Source of the DNA: Oceanomicrobium pacificus
Lineage (GTDB): Bacteria; Pseudomonadota; Alphaproteobacteria; Rhodobacterales; Rhodobacteraceae
Length of the DNA stretch: 64,000 bases
Direction: 5' to 3'
Assembly (NCBI RefSeq): GCF_009833495.1
Contig: NZ_WUWG01000001.1
Location: 372,001 to 436,000, forward strand
Shown in pieces: positions 37,304 through 46,714 of the stretch (the first letter of the stretch is position 1; the number at the start of each line of letters is the position of its first letter). The notes under the pieces were generated by a model. That model was not told the origin of the DNA and made no database searches. It was given only the letters and a program-made list of their open reading frames with translations. A program made the translations under genes and the position numbers.

Positions 37304-37370
37304 CCCCGTCACCGGGGCCGCCTGCGCGAAACGCCGGCCCGGCGCCTATTGCGCCGGACCGGACGCGGGA

Positions 37371-37682
37371 TCAGCCGGTATAGCCCTGACGGGCGGCATT
37401 GGCCTCGGCATCGGACTTGGCCTTGTAGCCCTCGCTCGATGCACCGACGATCTGGCCGTTGCTGGCCTTGCGCCGCCAGCGATGCTCGCCCTTCTTGTCG
37501 GTGTAGAATTCCCACTTGTCGGACGCCACCGCACCGCGGTTCATGTTGGCCTCGCAATCGGCCTTCTTTGTGTAGCCCTCGGAGGCCGCGCCGACGATCT
37601 GCCCGTTGCTGGCGATCCGGCGCCAGCGATATTCGCCGCGCTTGTCCTGATAAACCTCGAACTTGTCATTCTCTCCGGCCAT
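37371..37682 (-). CDS. YegP-like DUF1508 protein with two tandem repeats
   Basis: The 103-residue product contains two copies of the DUF1508 unit: KFEVYQDKRGEYRWRRIASNGQIVGAASEGY and WEFYTDKKGEHRWRRKASNGQIVGASSEGY, about 50 residues apart. YegP proteins are small beta-alpha folds of unknown function. The gene is convergent with purK and 67 bases from it. The two repeats are very similar, which suggests a recent duplication or strong constraint. Confidence 0.92.
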   Translation of the reverse strand: MAGENDKFEVYQDKRGEYRWRRIASNGQIVGAASEGYTKKADCEANMNRGAVASDKWEFYTDKKGEHRWRRKASNGQIVGASSEGYKAKSDAEANAARQGYTG

Positions 37683-37793
37683 AAGCTTTGTCCCTGATTG
37701 ATAAATTGATACTCCCCACCGGGCGGCCGAAATTGCGGCCCTGCCCTGCGCACAGGATTGCGCGGGCCGGACGAAAGCGCAAGCCGCTGCGTG

Positions 37794-38639
37794 TCAGGCG
37801 CCGCGGCGACCAGCGAGCGTGGCGAGAAGAACGCCGCCAAGCACCATCAGGGCGGCGATGATGAACCGTAGCGTCAGCGGCTCGGAGAGGAACAGCATCC
37901 CGCCCGCAACCGCCAAGAGCGGCGCGACCAGTTGCATCACGGCCGCGCGGGTGGCGCCGAGCGCGGGCAGGATCGCGTACCAGAGCGCATAGCCCAGACC
38001 CGAAGCTGCCGCGCCCGAGAGGATCGCCAGCAGGAGGCCTGCGCCGCTCACCGGCAGGCCGGAGGGCGCCAGCGCCCACGCCAGAACCGAGACCGGCGCG
38101 GCAAGGCAGAAGCTGAGCCCGGTGACCCGGAGCGGGTCCTTCACCCCGCGGCCGAGCAGGCTGAAAATCCCCCAGGACAGGCCCGCCAGCGCCATCAGCA
38201 CGAACCCGAGCGGATCGGGCGCGGCGGCGCCGGGCAGGAAGAGCACGACCAGCCCCGCAAAGCCGAGCACCGCCCCGCACCAGCGGAGCAGTGGCGGGCG
38301 GTCGCCCGACAGGACCGCGCCCGCGAACATGGTCATCTGCACCATGCCGAAGAGGATCAGCGCACCGGTGCCGGTATCGAGCGCCAGATAGGCGAAAGTG
38401 AATGCAAGCGTGTAGCCCAGCAGCGCCAGAGCGGGCCGCACGGGCAGCGGGCCCGGGTTCCAGTTGCCGCGCAGAGCCAGCAGGAGCGCCAGCGTCACCG
38501 CGCCCGACACGAGCCGGATCGCGCTGAATTCGGGTGCTCCGATCTGGCCTCCGACAAGAGCCGCGCGGGTCAGCACGGAATTGGCAGCAAAGGCGATGAG
38601 CGCCAGTGCCGTCAGGCCGGCAAGCGCGGCTCGGCTCAT
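37794..38639 (-). CDS. DMT superfamily (EamA) transporter
   Basis: The 281-residue transporter has about ten transmembrane helices in two EamA repeats, beginning LTALALIAFAANSVLTRAAL, a form common in the YdcZ/EamA group with asparagine in the first helix. The start ATG overlaps the stop of the upstream small membrane protein by four bases, so they are coupled. Substrate is unknown. This is the third DMT transporter of the window. Confidence 0.87.
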   Translation of the reverse strand: MSRAALAGLTALALIAFAANSVLTRAALVGGQIGAPEFSAIRLVSGAVTLALLLALRGNWNPGPLPVRPALALLGYTLAFTFAYLALDTGTGALILFGMVQMTMFAGAVLSGDRPPLLRWCGAVLGFAGLVVLFLPGAAAPDPLGFVLMALAGLSWGIFSLLGRGVKDPLRVTGLSFCLAAPVSVLAWALAPSGLPVSGAGLLLAILSGAAASGLGYALWYAILPALGATRAAVMQLVAPLLAVAGGMLFLSEPLTLRFIIAALMVLGGVLLATLAGRRGA

Positions 38640-38833
38640 CCCCGGCCCCGTCCGCGCACGATCAGGACGACGAGCAGCACCAGCCCCAGACCGCCCGCGA
38701 TGAAGGAGAGCGGCAGGAAGAAGCTTTCCTGCACCACACCATTTTCGTCGATGCCGCTCACGAAGCGCCGTTCGATGATGGCCGACAGGAGCCCGACCAC
38801 GAGCAGGAGGATCGTCAGGAGTCGCAAAAACAT
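38636..38833 (-). CDS. Small two-helix membrane protein, 65 aa
   Basis: The 65-residue product has two hydrophobic helices (FLRLLTILLLVVGLLSAII and FLPLSFIAGGLGLVLLVVLIV) joined by a short loop (ERRFVSGIDENGVVQESF) and ends in an arginine-rich GRGRG tail. I do not recognise a family. The start at 38833 has AGAGGTG upstream. The stop overlaps the DMT transporter start, so it may be an accessory subunit or regulator of that transporter; this is inference from coupling. Confidence 0.65.
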   Translation of the reverse strand: MFLRLLTILLLVVGLLSAIIERRFVSGIDENGVVQESFFLPLSFIAGGLGLVLLVVLIVRGRGRG

Positions 38834-39017
38834 CGGGGCACCTCTTACGGCCGGTTGCGGGTACTGCAGGGGTAACCGAACCGGCGGCCGGACGGAAGGG
38901 CGACGCTGTCGTGGACCAGTTTTCGGGCGAATTGTCTGAATGCCGCTCAACCTGAGGATTGAAGTGCGATCAGAGCAGGGCTAGCCTTGTCCGCAACCCA
39001 ACAGCGGAGGATTCAAG

Positions 39018-39689
39018 ATGTTTCGATCCATCGGATATGCCGCGCTGGCAGCGATCGGACTGGCAGTCCCGTCGCCGGGAACCGCGCAGACGCTCGGCTT
39101 CTCAGACACATATGCGACGCTCTATATCGGCGCGACGCGCATGCCGGACTTCGACTTCGACGCGCTGCAGACCGTGCCGGACGTGATCGTCGGAAACGGC
39201 ACGATCACGACAGACAACGGCGGCACGATCGGTGCAGCTTTCGGCGCACGGGTCACACCCGACCTGCGGGCGGAGGTGGAACTGTCCTACAGCCGCAACA
39301 ACACGGTAGAGATCGGCAGCCCCTATGCGACCTATGACGGTGATTTCACGGCGCTCTTCGGCACTGTGAACCTCTGGTACGATTTCCCGGTCGGCGCGAC
39401 GGTGCGTCCCTATGCGGGCGGCGGGATCGGCTTTGCGCGGGTCAGCCATCTCGGCAAGAGCGAAACCGGTGTGACGCTCGTCGACGACAGCGACACGGCG
39501 CTTGCGGGGCAACTTGGCCTCGGCCTGCAATTTGATGTCGGTCCGTCCGGTGCTGTCGATCTGGGCTACAGGTACCGGATGACACGGGACCTCAGCTTTT
39601 CCACCACACAGACATTCATTCCGACCGATTTCGTGAACGCGCCCTATGCGGCCCACGCGATCACGCTGGGATACAGCTACCGGTTCTGA
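39018..39689 (+). CDS. Outer-membrane beta-barrel protein (Omp25/OprF-like)
   Basis: The 223-residue product has a signal peptide (cleavage near GTAQ-T, about residue 24) and eight or so amphipathic strands of an OMP_b-brl domain, for example GAAFGARVTPDLRAEVELSY and RPYAGGGIGFARV. It ends AHAITLGYSYRF, and the final Phe is the Bam recognition residue of outer-membrane barrels. GGAGG lies upstream of the ATG. It stands alone and shares a terminator region with groEL. Confidence 0.88.
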   Translation: MFRSIGYAALAAIGLAVPSPGTAQTLGFSDTYATLYIGATRMPDFDFDALQTVPDVIVGNGTITTDNGGTIGAAFGARVTPDLRAEVELSYSRNNTVEIGSPYATYDGDFTALFGTVNLWYDFPVGATVRPYAGGGIGFARVSHLGKSETGVTLVDDSDTALAGQLGLGLQFDVGPSGAVDLGYRYRMTRDLSFSTTQTFIPTDFVNAPYAAHAITLGYSYRF

Positions 39690-39702
39690 CCGGACGCATC
39701 GG

Positions 39703-39736
39703 ACAAAAGAAAAGGGCCGCCCGAAGGCAGCCCTTT
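39703..39736 (-). terminator. Rho-independent terminator after groEL
   Basis: In minus sense AAAGGGC (39730-39736), an inner GCC/GGC stem with CGAA loop and GCCCTTT (39711-39717) form a hairpin followed by TCTTTT. It lies between groEL and the convergent outer-membrane barrel gene, 26 bases after the groEL stop. Confidence 0.85.
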
Positions 39737-39761
39737 CCCTGTTCCTTGCGGAAGCGGCTGA

Positions 39762-41426
<1,665 letters not shown>

Positions 41427-41456
41427 CTATAGTGTGTGTGAATGGGGTCTGCGACT

Positions 41457-41744
41457 TCAGGCGATGATGCCCAGGATGTCGCTTTCCTTCATGATCAGCA
41501 GATCTTCGCCGTCCAGCTTGATCTCGGTGCCCGACCATTTGCCGAACAGGATCTTGTCGCCGGCCTTGACGTCCATCGCGATCCGATCACCGTCGTCGTC
41601 ACGGGCGCCGGCGCCAACAGCGACGATTTCGCCCTCAGACGGTTTTTCCTTGGCGCTGTCGGGAATGATCAGGCCGCCAGCGGTTTTCTCTTCGCCTTCC
41701 AGGCGGCGAACCAGTACACGATCGTGCAAGGGAGTGAATGCCAT
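41457..41744 (-). CDS. groS: Co-chaperonin GroES
   Basis: The 95-residue lid protein starts [35 protein letters not shown], which includes the mobile loop (GGLIIPD) that docks on GroEL. The rest ([37 protein letters not shown]) is typical. AGGAG lies eight bases upstream of the ATG. It is first in groES-groEL, 45 bases after the CIRCE element. Confidence 0.98.
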   Translation of the reverse strand: MAFTPLHDRVLVRRLEGEEKTAGGLIIPDSAKEKPSEGEIVAVGAGARDDDGDRIAMDVKAGDKILFGKWSGTEIKLDGEDLLIMKESDILGIIA

Positions 41745-41789
41745 GGAAATTGCTCCTCCGAGTATTCCGTTCAGGTGGAAAGTCATCTG

Positions 41790-41816
41790 TTAGCACTCTC
41801 CACCCTTGAGTGCTAA
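41790..41816 (-). promoter_or_regulatory. CIRCE operator of groESL
   Basis: TTAGCACTC (41790-41798), a nine-base spacer and GAGTGCTAA (41808-41816) are a perfect CIRCE. HrcA binds this repeat and represses groESL. It lies between the promoter and groES. Confidence 0.97.
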
Positions 41817-41823
41817 CAGCCGG

Positions 41824-41852
41824 TAAGTAGGAGGGGTGAAAGCCCGAGTCAA
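41824..41852 (-). promoter_or_regulatory. Promoter of groESL
   Basis: In minus sense TTGACT (41847-41852), a 17-base spacer and TACTTA (41824-41829) lie directly before the CIRCE. The extended CTTGACT also allows sigma-32 recognition. Confidence 0.6.
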
Positions 41853-41967
41853 GGGAAAGCGGGGCAGGTTTTCGCGTCCCGATCGCCGGTCTCGCTTTGC
41901 AATGGCCCCGCGCAGCATCTATGTGCTGGAACAGCCATTGCAACCGCGCCTTCTGGAAAGGATTTCC

Positions 41968-42840
41968 ATGACCCGGATCATCGACCGGCTTGCCGACATT
42001 TCCGGCCAATATGACGCCCTCTTCTGTGACCTGTGGGGCTGCCTGCACAATGGACGGCGCGCCTTTCCCGATGCGGTCGCCGCGCTTCAGGCCTTCCGTG
42101 CGACGGGCGGCCGTGTGGTGCTCCTGACCAACTCGCCGCGCCCCGCCCGCGAGGTGGAAGCCCAGCTCGACGGGATGAACGTGCCCCGTGATGCCTATGA
42201 CCTGATCGTCTCCTCCGGCGATGCGGCACAGGCTGCAATGGCCGCGGGCCAGTTCGGCCGGCGCGTCTACCATATCGGGCCTGCGCGAGACCTGCCCTTC
42301 TTCACTGCGCCCGACGGCACGCCCTACGATGTGGAGCGGGTCGAACTGGCGGAGGCCGAAGGGATCATCTGCACCGGGCTTTTCGACGACCAGACCGAGA
42401 CACCGGAAGATTACCGCCTGACCATCGCGACCGGGGTCAATCGCGGGCTGAAGCTGCTCTGCGCCAATCCCGACATCGTGGTCGACGTGGGCGAGAAGCG
42501 GATCTTCTGTGCCGGCGCGATTGCGGCGGCCTATACCGAGGCCGGTGGCGAGAGCTTCTACTACGGCAAGCCGCATGCCCCGATCTACCAGTTGGCACGG
42601 CAGAAACTGGCGGAGGCCGGCGGCGGGGTCGAGGATGACCGCATTCTCTGCCTTGGCGACGGGATCGCCACGGATGTGCGCGGCGGCGTGGGCGAAGGGC
42701 TCGACACGCTTTTCGTCACCGGCGGCCTGGCCGCCAGCGAAACCGGCACGATCGCCGGGCGGCCCGAAGCCGACCTGCTCGACCAGTTCCTGTCGGCTCA
42801 TTCGCTGTCCCCGACTGCGGCGATCGGCTTCCTTCGCTGA
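41968..42840 (+). CDS. HAD superfamily class IIA phosphatase (TIGR01459-like)
   Basis: The 290-residue product has the HAD motif I in DALFCDLWGCLHNG, motif II in VVLLTNSPRP and motif IV in LCLGDGIATDVRGG, with a class IIA cap in the middle (YDLIVSSGDAAQAAMAAGQ). The family of about 290 residues with DLWG is widespread in alphaproteobacteria and has no established substrate; a p-nitrophenyl-phosphatase-like activity is plausible. The ATG at 41968 has AAAGGA upstream. It shares its promoter region with the divergent groES. Confidence 0.88.
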   Translation: MTRIIDRLADISGQYDALFCDLWGCLHNGRRAFPDAVAALQAFRATGGRVVLLTNSPRPAREVEAQLDGMNVPRDAYDLIVSSGDAAQAAMAAGQFGRRVYHIGPARDLPFFTAPDGTPYDVERVELAEAEGIICTGLFDDQTETPEDYRLTIATGVNRGLKLLCANPDIVVDVGEKRIFCAGAIAAAYTEAGGESFYYGKPHAPIYQLARQKLAEAGGGVEDDRILCLGDGIATDVRGGVGEGLDTLFVTGGLAASETGTIAGRPEADLLDQFLSAHSLSPTAAIGFLR

Positions 42841-42871
42841 AGCCTTCCCGACACAAAATTTCTTGGTAGTT

Positions 42872-42902
42872 CAATCTTGCGCAAATAAATTGCGCAAGAT
42901 TG
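42872..42902. repeat. Perfect 13-bp inverted repeat before the MaoC gene
   Basis: CAATCTTGCGCAA (42872-42884), ATAAA and TTGCGCAAGATTG (42890-42902) form a perfect hairpin or dyad. It lies 32 bases after the HAD stop and 95 bases before the MaoC start. No U run follows, so a terminator is possible but not typical; an operator is also possible. Confidence 0.85.
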
Positions 42903-42931
42903 TTGCGTGAACGTCGAATCGATGCTAGGCA

Positions 42932-42946
42932 TTGTGCGTTGCACAA
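42932..42946 (+). promoter_or_regulatory. TTGTGC-GTT-GCACAA dyad upstream of the MaoC gene
   Basis: The perfect dyad TTGTGC-N3-GCACAA contains TGC-N3-GCA, the core of PhaR operators. The same TGCGTTGCACAA occurs before ybjN and a close form before the phasin. It is 51-65 bases before the ATG. Confidence 0.45.
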
Positions 42947-42996
42947 ATGTGGTGCCGTCGCAGCCCGGTCCGGGCGGTGTCTGGGGAGGAGAACTG

Positions 42997-43452
42997 ATGT
43001 TGGACCAGAGAGGGCACAATCTGCCGGTCGGAACGATCTGTATCGAGGATCTGGAGATCGGCATGAGCCGCGCACTGTCGAAGGTGATTGGGGACACCGA
43101 GATCGAACAGTTCGCCGCGCTTTCGACGGACCACAATCCGGTGCATCTGGATGACGACTATGCGCAGGACACGATCTTCGGCGGGCGGATCGCCCACGGG
43201 ATGCTGACTGCCGGTCTGATTTCCGCCGTGATCGGGGAGCAGCTCCCCGGTCACGGCACGGTCTACCTCAAGCAGGATCTGGCCTTTCTCGCGCCTGTCC
43301 GGCCCGGCGACCGGGTGGAGGCCACGGTCCGCGTGGCCGCCATCGATCACGGCCGCCGCCGCGTGACCCTTGATTGCCAATGCGCCGTGGGCGATACGGT
43401 GGTGCTCAAGGGTGCGGCGCTTGTCCTCGCGCCCAGCCGCAAGTTCGACTGA
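42997..43452 (+). CDS. MaoC-family (R)-specific enoyl-CoA hydratase-like protein
   Basis: The 151-residue product is a single hotdog-fold MaoC domain with the catalytic pattern D-x4-H in STDHNPVHLDDDYA and the helix GGRIAHGMLTAGLIS. Such proteins, including PhaJ, hydrate trans-2-enoyl-CoA to (R)-3-hydroxyacyl-CoA and can feed polyhydroxyalkanoate synthesis. The ATG at 42997 has GGGAGGAGA 7-8 bases upstream; a longer frame at 42907 would cover the dyads. The upstream motif shared with the phasin gene supports a link to PHA. Confidence 0.88.
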   Translation: MLDQRGHNLPVGTICIEDLEIGMSRALSKVIGDTEIEQFAALSTDHNPVHLDDDYAQDTIFGGRIAHGMLTAGLISAVIGEQLPGHGTVYLKQDLAFLAPVRPGDRVEATVRVAAIDHGRRRVTLDCQCAVGDTVVLKGAALVLAPSRKFD

Positions 43453-43481
43453 GAGGCGCGGGCCCGGTCCGCGGGCAGCCC

Positions 43482-44426
43482 ATGCACAGACACACGACCC
43501 TCGATCCCCTGCCCGCCGCGCATCGCGGTGCCGCGGTCGCGATGGGCAATTTCGACGGGGTCCATCTGGGGCACCAGTCGGTGCTGGCGCTGGCGCGCGC
43601 GGCCGCCGTCGAGCGCGACGCGCCGTTCGGCACGATCACCTTCGAGCCGCATCCGCGCAGCTTCTTCCAGCCCGACGCGCCGGCCTTCCGGCTGATGAAT
43701 GCGGACAGCCGTGCGCACCGGCTGGCAAAGCTCGGCGTGGAAGAACTGTATGAGCTCCCCTTCGATGGCGCGCTTGCGGGCCTCACGGCAGAGGCCTTCA
43801 TGGAAGACATCCTGTCGGGCGTGCTCGGCATCCGGCATCTGGTGGTGGGGGCCGATTTCCGCTTCGGCAAGGGCCGCACCGGCGATGTTGCGCTCCTGCA
43901 GGACAAGGGGCCGGCACTCGGCTTCGGCGTGACCGCCGCCCCGCTCGTCTCCGACGCGCGCGGGGATTATTCCTCCACCGCGATCCGCACCGCGCTCAGC
44001 GAGGGCCGGCCCGCCGATGCCGCGCGGATGCTCGGCCACTGGCACCGGATCGAGGGACGGGTGGAAAAGGGCTTCCAGCGCGGGCGCGACCTCGGCTTCC
44101 CCACTGCCAACATCGCGCTCGACGGGCTGCACCTGCCGAAATTCGGGGTCTATGCGGTGCTGGTCGATGTGCTGGACGGTCCGAATGCCGGCCGCTATCG
44201 CGGAGCCGCCTCGATCGGCATCCGTCCGACTTTCGGCGACCACAAGCCCAATCTCGAAGTGTTCCTGCTCGACTTTGCAGGCGACCTCTATGGCGCGGAC
44301 CTCTCCGTCGCGCTCGTGGCCTACGAGCGGCCGGAGGAGAAGTTCGACACGCTGGATGCGCTGATCGAACAGATGAATGCCGATGTGGACGCCTGCCGCG
44401 CATCACTCGACGCAGCCGGCGCGTGA
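43482..44426 (+). CDS. ribF: Bifunctional riboflavin kinase/FAD synthetase
   Basis: The 314-residue enzyme has an N-terminal nucleotidyltransferase domain with VAMGNFDGVHLGHQSV (HxGH-type) and a C-terminal riboflavin kinase domain starting near GRVEKGFQRGRDLGFPTANI. It makes FMN and then FAD. The ATG at 43482 is selected for the conserved beginning; the ribosome site is weak. It starts 29 bases after the MaoC stop, so the two may be co-transcribed. Confidence 0.96.
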   Translation: MHRHTTLDPLPAAHRGAAVAMGNFDGVHLGHQSVLALARAAAVERDAPFGTITFEPHPRSFFQPDAPAFRLMNADSRAHRLAKLGVEELYELPFDGALAGLTAEAFMEDILSGVLGIRHLVVGADFRFGKGRTGDVALLQDKGPALGFGVTAAPLVSDARGDYSSTAIRTALSEGRPADAARMLGHWHRIEGRVEKGFQRGRDLGFPTANIALDGLHLPKFGVYAVLVDVLDGPNAGRYRGAASIGIRPTFGDHKPNLEVFLLDFAGDLYGADLSVALVAYERPEEKFDTLDALIEQMNADVDACRASLDAAGA

Positions 44427-44478
44427 ACCGGCGCGAATCGGGGTTTAACTTCGCCAGCCAGCGGGGCAGTCTGCGCCC

Positions 44479-44934
44479 ATGGCACAGGCGATGCGCAAGG
44501 ACTTCTGGTCGAAATACCCGCTCGACGAGCTGACCCCCGAGGAATGGGAGGCGCTCTGCGACGGCTGCGGGAAATGCTGCCTTCTGAAGCTCGAGGATGC
44601 CGATACGGGCGAGGTCGCCTACACGAATGTCGGCTGCCGCCTGCTCGACCCGGACACTTGCCGGTGCGGCAACTATCCGCTCCGCAAGCAACTGGTGCGG
44701 ACCTGCATCCAACTGACTCCCGACACGCTCGAAGGGCACCTTTACTGGATGCCGCAAACCTGCGCCTACCGGCTACGGGCCAACGGCGCGCGCTTGCCCG
44801 ACTGGCACCCGCTGGTCAGCGGGTCGCCCGACAGCGTGCACGAGAGCGGCATGTCCATGGCGGGCCGGATCGTGCCGGAATATGAGGTCGATGAGGAAGA
44901 CCTCGAAGATTACGTGATCGAAGGAGAGTTCTGA
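44479..44934 (+). CDS. YcgN-like cysteine-cluster protein (UPF0260)
   Basis: The 151-residue product begins FWSKYPLDELTPEEWEALCDGCGKCCLLKLED, the UPF0260/YcgN signature, with eight cysteines arranged CDGCGKCC, C-x6-CRC, CIQ and CAYR. These likely bind an iron-sulfur cluster or zinc. Function is not established. Its stop overlaps the threonine aldolase start by one base (TGATG), so they are translated together. Confidence 0.9.
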   Translation: MAQAMRKDFWSKYPLDELTPEEWEALCDGCGKCCLLKLEDADTGEVAYTNVGCRLLDPDTCRCGNYPLRKQLVRTCIQLTPDTLEGHLYWMPQTCAYRLRANGARLPDWHPLVSGSPDSVHESGMSMAGRIVPEYEVDEEDLEDYVIEGEF

Positions 44935-45986
44935 TGTGGTTCACGTCGGACAATGCCGGGCCGGCCGCGCCCGAGGTGATGGCGGCTGTTCAGGCTGCCA
45001 ATGAGGGCTTTGCCTGGTCCTATGGCGAGGACGCGCTAATGGCCGAGGTCGAGGCGCAGATCCGCGACCAGTTCGAGGCGCCCGATGCGAAGGTCTACCT
45101 TGTCGCCACCGGATCGGCGGCCAACAGCATCTCGCTCGCCTGCCTGACCCCGCCATGGGGCGCGATCTACTGCCACCCGCTGGCGCATGTGGAGATCGAC
45201 GAATGTGGCGGACCGGAATTCTACACGGGCGGCGCGAAACTCGTTCTGGTCGACGGGCAGGACGGGAAGATGGATCCGGATGCGCTGGCGCTGAAACTGG
45301 CCGCCGCGCGGGTGCCTGACGTGCATCATGTGCAGAAATCGACCCTGTCGCTCACCAACGTGACCGAGATGGGCACGCTCTACACGCCGGCCGAGCTTGG
45401 CCGCCTGACATCGCTGGCAAAAGACGCGGGCCTTCGCGTGCACCTTGACGGCGCGCGCTTCTCCAATGCCGTGGCGGCGCTTGGCTGCAGCCCAGCGGAA
45501 CTGAGCTGGAAGGCCGGTGTCGACATGCTGAGCTTCGGCGGCACCAAGAACGGCTGCATGGGGGTGGAAGCGGTGGTGCTTTTCGACCCCGATCTGGCGT
45601 GGGAGTTCGAGTTGCGCCGCAAGCGCGGGGCGCATCTCTTCTCCAAGCACCGGTTCCTGTCGGCCCAGATGGCGGCCTATCTGAAGGACGGGCTCTGGCT
45701 CGATCTGGCGGCGCGCGCCAACCGCGCCGCCGCGCGGCTGGCCGCGGGGCTTGGCGCGATGGAGGATGTGACCCTGCTCGCGCCGGTCGAGGCCAACATG
45801 ATCTTCCTGCACCTGTCGGAAGCGCGCAACGCCGCGGCCGAAGCCGGCGGCGTCACCTATTACAGCTGGCCCGATCTCACCCGCACGCCGGACGAAAAAG
45901 CCGCGCCTCTTGCGGCGCGGCTCGTCTGTGACTGGTCCAAGACCGATGCGGAAATCGACCGGACCCTTGCGGCTTTCGCGGGCTGA
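44934..45986 (+). CDS. ltaE: Low-specificity L-threonine aldolase-like PLP enzyme
   Basis: The 350-residue enzyme is a fold-type I PLP protein of the beta-eliminating lyase group. The PLP lysine is K205 in SFGGTKNG, and the cofactor-binding LDGARFSNAVAALG and the HVEIDECGGPE region are typical of threonine aldolases, which split L-threonine or allo-threonine into glycine and acetaldehyde. It is coupled to the YcgN-like gene by a one-base overlap. Stereochemical preference cannot be read. Confidence 0.9.
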   Translation: MWFTSDNAGPAAPEVMAAVQAANEGFAWSYGEDALMAEVEAQIRDQFEAPDAKVYLVATGSAANSISLACLTPPWGAIYCHPLAHVEIDECGGPEFYTGGAKLVLVDGQDGKMDPDALALKLAAARVPDVHHVQKSTLSLTNVTEMGTLYTPAELGRLTSLAKDAGLRVHLDGARFSNAVAALGCSPAELSWKAGVDMLSFGGTKNGCMGVEAVVLFDPDLAWEFELRRKRGAHLFSKHRFLSAQMAAYLKDGLWLDLAARANRAAARLAAGLGAMEDVTLLAPVEANMIFLHLSEARNAAAEAGGVTYYSWPDLTRTPDEKAAPLAARLVCDWSKTDAEIDRTLAAFAG

Positions 45987-45989
45987 GGG

Positions 45990-46586
45990 TCAGCCGCGCT
46001 CGGCGAGGTAATCGTCGAGATAGCTGATCCGGTCCTGCCCCCAGAAGACCTGATCGTCCACCACATAGGTCGGCGCGCCGAAGACACCGGCACGCAGCGC
46101 CTCTTCGGTGTTGCGCTCGAACGTGCCCACGGCAGACAGCATCGCGCTGTCGAGGATTGCGGGATCGAACCCGTTGTCGGCGAGGCAGGCCTTCACCACC
46201 TCGTCTTCGGCGATGTTCTTCTCTTCGGCCCAGCAGGCCCGCAGGAGCGCCTGCGCCAGACCGCCGACATTGCCGCCGCCGGCTTCCTGCGCGGCGATGA
46301 TGGCCGAGCAGCTCGGCACCGGATTGGTCGGCCAGTGCGCCGGCTGCAGGTTGATCGGCAGCTTGTTGCGCTTGGCGATTCGCGCCAGTTCCTGCAGCCG
46401 GTTGGCCTTGCGGCTTTCATGGCGCTGCGGAACCGGCACAGTGCCGGTTTCCTCGAACACTTTCATCAGCTGGAACGGTTTGTAGGTGATGGTCGCGCCG
46501 TGTTTTTCGGCAACCTTTTCCAGCCCGTCGCCAGCAAGGTAGGTGAAAGGGGAAAGGGTGAAGAGATAGTAGTCGATATGCGCCAT
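45990..46586 (-). CDS. DsbA-fold 2-hydroxychromene-2-carboxylate isomerase family protein
   Basis: The 198-residue product has the thioredoxin/DsbA fold of the HCCA isomerase group, with an N-terminal IDYYLFTLSPFTYLAG (Ser-Pro in place of Cys-X-X-Cys) and a C-terminal GVFGAPTYVVDDQVFWGQDRISYLDDYL. Members use glutathione. Substrate is unknown: some act on aromatic intermediates, others on glutathione adducts. The start at 46586 has AGGATG about seven bases upstream; a longer frame is less likely. It is divergent from prs. Confidence 0.88.
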   Translation of the reverse strand: MAHIDYYLFTLSPFTYLAGDGLEKVAEKHGATITYKPFQLMKVFEETGTVPVPQRHESRKANRLQELARIAKRNKLPINLQPAHWPTNPVPSCSAIIAAQEAGGGNVGGLAQALLRACWAEEKNIAEDEVVKACLADNGFDPAILDSAMLSAVGTFERNTEEALRAGVFGAPTYVVDDQVFWGQDRISYLDDYLAERG

Positions 46587-46714
46587 GCGGCCATCCTGCC
46601 TTCCAGAGTTGATCAACCGCGCCAGAATGGCGCGACCGTTGGACTTTGCAAGGGGGTATCCGGATGCTATGGGCTGCACAAGCGATCGTGATCACGCGGC
46701 CCAAGGAGTCGAGC

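Noticed and set aside
42872..42902. FnrL-type anaerobic site in TTGCGCAA
   Set aside because: The FnrL consensus has TTGAT-N4-ATCAA; this dyad has a different spacing and centre.
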